Part shown: positions 13,626 through 17,954 of the stretch, piece by piece
How positions within the stretch are numbered: the stretch's first letter is position 1
Layout of the letters: each line of letters begins with the position of its first letter
Origin: Anaerolineaceae bacterium UBA1363
GTDB taxonomy: Bacteria > Chloroflexota > Anaerolineae > Anaerolineales > Anaerolineaceae
Direction of reading: 5' to 3'
Length of the DNA: 17,954 nt
Assembly: GCA_002306055.1 (NCBI GenBank)
Contig: DBRR01000016.1
Span: forward strand, 1-17,954
Made by a program: the position numbers and the translations under genes
Notes under the pieces: generated by a model
Database searches by the model: none
Told to the model about the DNA's origin: nothing
What the model saw: only the letters and a program-made list of their open reading frames with translations

Positions 13626-14198
13626 TCACCTGGCCTCTTCGAACTCCTCCACCTGGTAGACCTTCACCTGCAGCATGCGCCGGCGCCAGAGGTCGGACGG
13701 GGCACCCATTTTTTGGCAAAGGTGGCTGAGGAATTCGGCTGGGTCTGGCAGCTGCTCCCAAACCTGGGGTAAAAATGTCGCCTGGTGCAGCCCGTCTGAA
13801 AGCACAACCCCATCCACGTGCGGTCGCAGCAGCTTGGGCAGCTCAGCCGGATCAGAATATGGCAATGGGACAGGCTTGGTCAGGCGGGAGATCTCGATGT
13901 GGATCATATCCACTTCGCTTGGGCGTACCCTCGGGAAACGGTAATCCTGCGTAGCCGCTTGGGCTGCCCGCTGGCGCACGTCTTTGGCGAGCGGTTGATA
14001 GGCTTCGAGGGTGCCGATGCATCCGCGCAGTTGGCCGTGCTCGGTCAAAGTTACAAAGCTGGCGCCAACTTCGAGCAGAGCAGGGGTGAGATCTTCGGGT
14101 AATGGGGTGGGAGGGCGGTTATTAACGGCATCAATCACAGATTGTCGGGCGATTTTCAGCAAGGTAGCTCGTTCAGCAGGGGTAAGTTGTTCTGGCAT
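13626..14198 (-). CDS. amrA: AMMECR1 family protein (AmmeMemoRadiSam system protein A)
   Basis: A 190-residue AMMECR1-domain protein. The hallmark LRGCIG appears as GQLRGCIGTLEAYQPLAKDVRQRAAQAA, followed by DYRFPRVRPSEVDMIHIEIS. HQATFLPQVWEQLPDPAEFLSHLCQKMGAP is the conserved C-terminal half. In many prokaryotes it travels with a Memo-like protein and a radical-SAM enzyme (the AmmeMemoRadiSam set), whose exact chemistry is unclear; neither partner is in this window. It is transcribed divergently from the amidase gene with 104 bases between. A minus-strand TATAAT (14248-14243) is a possible -10. The ribosome site is weak (AAGGA is far from the ATG). Confidence 0.9.
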   Translation of the reverse strand: MPEQLTPAERATLLKIARQSVIDAVNNRPPTPLPEDLTPALLEVGASFVTLTEHGQLRGCIGTLEAYQPLAKDVRQRAAQAATQDYRFPRVRPSEVDMIHIEISRLTKPVPLPYSDPAELPKLLRPHVDGVVLSDGLHQATFLPQVWEQLPDPAEFLSHLCQKMGAPSDLWRRRMLQVKVYQVEEFEEAR

Positions 14199-14216
14199 AG
14201 GATTTGCACCATTCCT

Positions 14217-14250
14217 TTCAGGCCTGAATCAGGCTTACTGTCATTATACA
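14217..14250. promoter_or_regulatory. Divergent control region with interleaved palindromes
   Basis: TTCAGGCCTGAA (14217-14228) is a perfect palindrome, and CCTGA-A-TCAGG (14223-14233) is a second one overlapping it, giving three CAGG/CCTG half-sites in a row. Just beyond are overlapping -10-like boxes for both directions: TATAAT on the minus strand (14248-14243) and TATACA on the plus strand (14245-14250). A regulator here could affect both the AMMECR1 gene and the cell-wall operon. Confidence 0.35.
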
Positions 14251-14302
14251 AAGTAATTCAGCTTCCTGCACATTATTGCGCGAAGAGAACAGGTGAACCA
14301 GT

Positions 14303-15322
14303 ATGTCCAGAGAAATGTACCAAATAGAAGATGATCCAAAGCAGCGGAAGTCGCGCTTTTCATTTGAGGCTCACGAGTCCGAGCCGGAACCAGGAACGGT
14401 ACGCCGCGAAGCCAGCATTGATGCTGATGAGGTACTGTACGGCGACGCAAGCCACAGTGGGCCTCAACCTGAAGCCAGGAAACCCGAGTCGGCTTATCGC
14501 GGACAATCTTCCAGACGGGAAGCAATATCTGAAGGGGCAGTCCCCAATCATCCAGGGCAAGGCATTGGAAAGCTATTCGTGCAGGTCATATCTTCAGTTG
14601 TCGGGGTGGGCGTCATCACCGCGACTCTGTTTTCGCTATGGATGCCAGCAAGCCTGATGCCCGGCAGTTTACAGAAGCGCCTGGCCGAGGCAGCCAGTCC
14701 CAACCAGGCAGCATTGCTCACTGCAACCCCGGAAGCCGCCGTGCTTCCGAGTGGCTTTCCAGCCAAGAAAATTGGGATCGTTGTCGGTCACAAGGGCAGT
14801 GATTCTGGCGCAGTCTGCAGCAATGGCCTGACAGAGCTCGAGGTCAATAGCAACGTCGCTACTTTCGCGCAGATGAAATTGATCGATATGGGCTACGATG
14901 TGGAGCTTCTGGATGAATTTGATCCACGCTTGAAGGACTACCAGGCGGGCTTGTTGCTCTCAATCCATGCGGATTCCTGCGATTACATCAACGACTCAGC
15001 CACCGGCTTTAAGGTCGCGGCTGCCCTCTCTGAAACAAAATCCGAAAACTCCAACAGGCTTGTGCAATGTATCGCTGACCGATATGCCAAGATCACTGGT
15101 TTAAGGTATCATTACCAGTCAGTGACAAATGACATGACGCGTTATCATGCCTTTTCGGAGATCGATCCCAACACTACTGCCGGGATCATCGAGATCGGTT
15201 TCCTGAACCTTGACCAGGAAATCCTGACCTCAAACCCCGAACTCCTGGCCGATGGCATTGTCGCTGGTATAAAATGCTATATGTATAATGAAGGAGTAAC
15301 CGATCCAGCCTTGCAGCCCTAA
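14303..15322 (+). CDS. Membrane-anchored N-acetylmuramoyl-L-alanine amidase (Amidase_3)
   Basis: A 339-residue protein. Residues 1-88 form a charged, low-complexity cytoplasmic tail. A single membrane segment follows (about 91-113), then a short linker. From 155 the Amidase_3 domain shows its zinc site and catalytic residue: IGIVVGHKGSDSGAV (H163), LTELEVN (E178), LLLSIHADSC (H222) and AGIIEIGFLN (E297). These enzymes cut the bond between muramic acid and the stem peptide, for cell separation or wall turnover. The long tail before the anchor is unusual and could be a contact or regulatory site. AGGTG lies seven bases before the ATG. It is the first gene of a three-gene cell-wall operon; the next gene begins 18 bases after its stop. 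Confidence 0.88.
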   Translation: MSREMYQIEDDPKQRKSRFSFEAHESEPEPGTVRREASIDADEVLYGDASHSGPQPEARKPESAYRGQSSRREAISEGAVPNHPGQGIGKLFVQVISSVVGVGVITATLFSLWMPASLMPGSLQKRLAEAASPNQAALLTATPEAAVLPSGFPAKKIGIVVGHKGSDSGAVCSNGLTELEVNSNVATFAQMKLIDMGYDVELLDEFDPRLKDYQAGLLLSIHADSCDYINDSATGFKVAAALSETKSENSNRLVQCIADRYAKITGLRYHYQSVTNDMTRYHAFSEIDPNTTAGIIEIGFLNLDQEILTSNPELLADGIVAGIKCYMYNEGVTDPALQP

Positions 15323-15340
15323 ACCTGGATTCTGGAGTTG

Positions 15341-16411
15341 ATGGACAGTCAGAGCACAAGCATAAACACGCTGATCGCGCAAGCCAAACAGGCTGTTCTG
15401 GATGGTAATGCCGCGCTTGCCCGACAATTGGCTGAGCAGGTTTTGGCGGCTGATCCTGAAAACAGTGCAGCGATGCTGCTGATAGCTGGGCTTTCCGAGC
15501 CGCAGCAAAGTGTGCTTTGGCTGAGGAAAGTACTCGATCAAGACCCCCAAAACCAAACCGCGCGTGAAGGCATGCAGTGGGTAAGCGCGCAATTGAGGCA
15601 GAGCTCAGCAGTCGGCTGGCAGAAGGAACCCCTTCCTGTTGAAACAGCGCCAGTTGTTCCAGCAGCAGAATTACAGGCAGCTCCAAAGCCAAAATCCAAG
15701 CGCCGTCTGGCCTGGGGTTGGACTTTTGGCACTCTTTTGATAGCGGCATTGCTGCTCGGCTTGTATTCCGTCGGGATCATCCGTTCCCACCCCGCCGCGG
15801 GCGCCCAGTTCTCATTGGTTGAGACTGAATCCGTGCCGCTCAAACCGAGCCTGACACCTACCAACACAGCCACGCCAACCAATACCCCTACCTCCACGTC
15901 AACGCCGACCCCCACCAATACTCCCACGCCAACCGCCACTCCCACGGCAACGGCAACGCCGACGGAAACGCCTGTGCCTACGGTGGAGATCACACCATAT
16001 GTTTACGAGCCGGAAGAAACCGAACCTTATTACAACCCTGGAGCATCTGAACCTCTTGGCGATAAATGGATCGACATTAACCTCAGCCAGCAAATGCTTT
16101 ACGCCTTTGAAGGCGAAACCCTGGTGGGTTCCTTTCTCGTTTCCACTGGTCTGCCCGACACGCCGACAGTCACCGGCACTTACCACGTCTGGGTCAAATT
16201 GCTCTATGACGATATGGCTGGGCCAGGCTATTACCTGCCGAATGTGCCATATGTGATGTACTTTTATCGCGGTTACGGCATTCACGGCACCTACTGGCAC
16301 AACAATTTTGGCTATCCGATGAGCCATGGCTGTGTTAATATGGAAACCAGCCAGGCAGGCTGGTTATTCGATTGGGCTTTCGTGGGGATCCCAGTTTACA
16401 TTCACTATTAA
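15341..16411 (+). CDS. YkuD L,D-transpeptidase with TPR-like N-terminus, TM anchor and Thr/Pro linker
   Basis: A 356-residue protein. Residues 5-85 are helical and TPR-like (AKQAVLDGNAALARQLAEQVLAADPEN, then a second unit LWLRKVLDQDPQN). One membrane segment lies at about 124-147, followed by a Thr/Pro-rich linker (172-215). The YkuD domain begins at about 243 (WIDINLSQQMLYAFEGE) and has the active site HGTYWHNNF with H315 and H320, and SHGCVNM with C331. It should form 3-3 crosslinks or attach proteins to peptidoglycan outside the membrane, with the TPR part in the cytoplasm. I chose ATG 15341 over the TTG at 15338; GGAG at 15334-15337 is very close to both. Confidence 0.9.
   Translation: MDSQSTSINTLIAQAKQAVLDGNAALARQLAEQVLAADPENSAAMLLIAGLSEPQQSVLWLRKVLDQDPQNQTAREGMQWVSAQLRQSSAVGWQKEPLPVETAPVVPAAELQAAPKPKSKRRLAWGWTFGTLLIAALLLGLYSVGIIRSHPAAGAQFSLVETESVPLKPSLTPTNTATPTNTPTSTSTPTPTNTPTPTATPTATATPTETPVPTVEITPYVYEPEETEPYYNPGASEPLGDKWIDINLSQQMLYAFEGETLVGSFLVSTGLPDTPTVTGTYHVWVKLLYDDMAGPGYYLPNVPYVMYFYRGYGIHGTYWHNNFGYPMSHGCVNMETSQAGWLFDWAFVGIPVYIHY
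15849..15985 (+). repeat. Low-complexity ACC/CCN coding repeat of the Thr/Pro linker
   Basis: The bases coding for the Thr/Pro linker of the transpeptidase form a degenerate tandem array of short ACN-CCN units. This is the likely source of length variation between strains, and it produces a long valine/glycine-rich antisense frame with no meaning as a gene. Confidence 0.75.
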
Positions 16412-16415
16412 CCTA

Positions 16416-17453
16416 ATGGAAAATATCAAACTAACACGTAGAAGTTTCTTGAAAACTATGGGTTTGGGCGCCTTAAGCATGCTCCTGCCCTCACCGGTTT
16501 CAAAGGCATCAGCCGCCCTGATCGACCTGGATCCGCCACTTGCGCGCATCCTGCGCTACAAGCTGCTGATCCACGAAGAGCCCAATGCTCTCTCAAAAAA
16601 CAGTGGTTTCTTTAAATATGATGACATCATCTCGCTGCCCAAACTGATCTACGTCGAAAACACCTACAAGAAAAAAGTCGGTTGGTATCAAATCAGCGAC
16701 ACGGAATACATTGAAGCCGCCTGGGTGCAGCCGGTCTTTAATCGCTTAAATCCTGTGCCGAAGGATCCACTTCCTGAAGGTGGCACGCTCGGCGAGATCA
16801 CGGTGCCAAAAGTACCGGTGTATACCAAGCCTAATGTGCGCAATATTCATCGTACGTTTTACTATGAAAACAACTTTTGGGTGCTCCGGCTGGAGTACGA
16901 CGAGTTTGGCAAGCCCTGGTATGAACTCTGGGATGACCTGAATGGGATGTCCTATTACGTGCCAGCTAACACAGTGCATCTGACCAAACCCGAGGAAATT
17001 ACGCCGCTTAGCACAGATGTTGCGCCGGATGCCAAACGTATCGAACTGGACCTCTACAAGCAGGAAATCCGTGCCTTTGAATACGACCGCCAGGTTTTTC
17101 AGACCCTCTGCTCTACTGGCATCCGGGATGGACTTACGCCTGTTGGGCGCTGGATGACCAACCGTAAGCGTCCTTGCCGGCGGATGGTCAATGAGCCCGC
17201 CAACCCAAATGTCTATGATCTTCCGGGAGTTCCGTGGGTCAGCTACATCACTCTCTTTGGGGTTGCTTTCCACGGAGCCTTCTGGCATTCCAATTGGGGA
17301 AACGTGATGAGCAATGGCTGCATCAACATGAAAGCGGTAGATGCCAAGTGGATCTACCGCTGGACCAACCCCGTGGTGCCGTTTGATCAGTACTACTATA
17401 CTGAGGAGACTGGCACGCAAGTGGATGTGATGACCGGTTTCGGCGGTTTCTAA
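16416..17453 (+). CDS. Tat-exported YkuD L,D-transpeptidase with SH3-like region
   Basis: A 345-residue protein. The start has a twin-arginine signal: TRRSFLK (7-13), hydrophobic GLGALSMLLP and a likely cleavage after ASA near residue 33. Residues about 125-190 (EITVPKVPVYTKPN...YVPANTVHL) look like a bacterial SH3 wall-binding domain. The YkuD domain from about 208 (RIELDLYKQEIRAFEYD) ends in FHGAFWHSNWG (H286, H291) and SNGCINM (C302). The usual SHGC is SNGC here, a change at the residue before the catalytic Gly-Cys. I set the start at ATG 16416 because the Tat signal begins there; an ATG at 16326 in the same frame would overlap the previous gene by 86 bases and bury the signal. No ribosome site is visible, so it is probably coupled to the upstream gene four bases away. 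Confidence 0.88.
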   Translation: MENIKLTRRSFLKTMGLGALSMLLPSPVSKASAALIDLDPPLARILRYKLLIHEEPNALSKNSGFFKYDDIISLPKLIYVENTYKKKVGWYQISDTEYIEAAWVQPVFNRLNPVPKDPLPEGGTLGEITVPKVPVYTKPNVRNIHRTFYYENNFWVLRLEYDEFGKPWYELWDDLNGMSYYVPANTVHLTKPEEITPLSTDVAPDAKRIELDLYKQEIRAFEYDRQVFQTLCSTGIRDGLTPVGRWMTNRKRPCRRMVNEPANPNVYDLPGVPWVSYITLFGVAFHGAFWHSNWGNVMSNGCINMKAVDAKWIYRWTNPVVPFDQYYYTEETGTQVDVMTGFGGF

Positions 17454-17546
17454 GTCTTTCGATAATTTCAGGGAGAACCCCAGACGGTGGGGGTTATGAT
17501 GCTGGGAGCGAAATGAGCAGTTCTTGCTCCGTGCGCAGTGTTTTCT

Positions 17547-17610
17547 CCGTACGGCGGGGGTTTACTCCCTCCGCCAAAGCTCGGATGTATGACATATAGC
17601 GGATGGACCA
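17547..17610 (+). repeat. Hairpin repeat with GCGGATGGAC tail, copy 1
   Basis: CCGTACGGCGGGGGTTTACT followed by CCCTCCGCC (17547-17575) pairs as GGCGGGGG against CTCCCTCCGCC. After about 23 variable bases comes GCGGATGGACCAAG. Copies at 17802 and 17874 and a minus-strand copy at 6233-6259 have the same plan. Confidence 0.75.
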
Positions 17611-17650
17611 AGTTCCTTTAAAAACGTAAGGGTAGACTCCCCGCCATTTG

Positions 17651-17690
17651 CCCTCCCCTGGGGGAGGGACGAAGACCAGCGAAGCTGGTC
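17651..17690. repeat. Composite palindrome: GC-rich hairpin plus GAA-loop hairpin
   Basis: CCCTCCCC-TG-GGGGAGGG (17651-17668) is followed by GACCAGC-GAA-GCTGGTC (17674-17690). The same two-part plan is found at 6434-6463, so it is a dispersed family member. Confidence 0.75.
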
Positions 17691-17801
17691 GCAACGGGGT
17701 GAGGGAGCTAAATTAGAATTTGATATAGGTTTTTTCCCTGAGGCTTTTACAACTCATAAATCAAACAAACACTCTCCTCCGCTTCGTTAATGATTAGCCC
17801 A

Positions 17802-17901
17802 CCCGTACGGTGGGGGTTCACTCCCACCGCAGTTTGACGATTATGCCAATAAAGCGGATGGACTAAAGCCCATCCGTACGGTGGGGGCTTGCTCCCACCG
17901 C
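17802..17901 (+). repeat. Hairpin repeat, copies 2 and 3 in tandem
   Basis: CCGTACGGTGGGGG...CTCCCACCGC occurs at 17803-17830 and 17874-17901, differing only in the loop (TTCA against CTTG). The first copy carries the same GCGGATGGACTAAAG tail (17854-17868) that copy 1 has, which leads directly into the second copy. The period is about 71 bases. Confidence 0.8.
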
Positions 17902-17954
17902 AACCGACCCATGATTTTGGTGGAGACCTGACGGTCAAATACCGCGCGCGGTGT

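Larger units (their letters stand above)
17454..17954. other. Terminal repeat region without genes
   Basis: The last 500 bases hold no supportable gene. Just after the transpeptidase stop, AACCCC (17476-17481) can pair with GGGGTT (17490-17495); this may aid termination, but no T run follows. The rest consists of three copies of a GTACGG-(T/C)-GGGGG...CTCCC hairpin repeat, a composite palindrome, and at the very edge (17941-17954) ACCGCGCGCGGTG, the start of a further copy of the ACCGC-N-GCGGTGGA motif seen at 731, 6046 and 6314. Confidence 0.6.

Noticed and set aside
15538..15993. Valine/glycine-rich antisense frame over the transpeptidase gene
   Set aside because: It mirrors the Thr/Pro-coding repeat of the real gene.
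16326..16415. Upstream ATG extension of the Tat-exported transpeptidase
   Set aside because: It would overlap the previous gene by 86 bases and place 30 residues before an otherwise perfect twin-arginine signal.

Overview
The window looks like a chromosomal segment of an Anaerolineae-type Chloroflexota bacterium. This is inferred from three things: Thr/Pro-rich linkers in membrane-anchored L,D-transpeptidases, a HrcA/CIRCE-controlled groESL with a GroEL that lacks the GGM tail, and dense families of small palindromic intergenic repeats. No rRNA or tRNA gene was recognised, so the taxonomic call is moderate.

Left part (1-6780) is accessory in character. It holds a GIY-YIG protein (215-502, -), a large nuclease-helicase of the DUF2075/Schlafen-group-3 type whose 5' end is broken (1046-2902, with its N-terminal remnant at 2878-3021, -), an HNH endonuclease (3147-4058, +), an AT-rich NucS-like PD-(D/E)XK nuclease (4176-5099, +) and an orphan MazF/PemK-type toxin (5311-5736, -). 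These genes sit among repeats: a 40 bp tandem duplication, two copies of an inverted-repeat element with exactly 40 bases between its arms (795-862 and 6678-6749), a 63 bp exact direct repeat (6070 and 6475), several hairpin repeats, and a 53-base module found downstream of both the HNH and the NucS-like gene. This is a nuclease-rich, possibly defence-related, partly decaying island.

The middle is housekeeping. groES-groEL (6912-8867) has a textbook promoter overlapped by a perfect CIRCE operator and ends at strong terminators. A convergent DUF2089 zinc-ribbon/HTH regulator (8997-9278, -) has a consensus promoter and a palindrome near its start site. A fused ftcD (formiminotransferase-cyclodeaminase), a YjjX-like ITP/XTP phosphatase and a YcgN-like cysteine-cluster protein form a tight operon (9480-12011).

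Next come two overlapping PII-like c-di-AMP receptor paralogues (12060-12673). Each is degenerate where the other is conserved. A DUF4013 membrane protein follows (12787-13449). A reverse-strand AMMECR1-type protein (13626-14198) is divergent from a cell-wall operon: a membrane-anchored N-acetylmuramoyl-L-alanine amidase, a TM/Thr-Pro-linked YkuD transpeptidase and a Tat-exported YkuD transpeptidase (14303-17453). The last 500 bases contain only repeats.

The observations I would follow first are the split-feature c-di-AMP receptor pair, the lesions in the nuclease-helicase, and the repeat-bounded nuclease genes.
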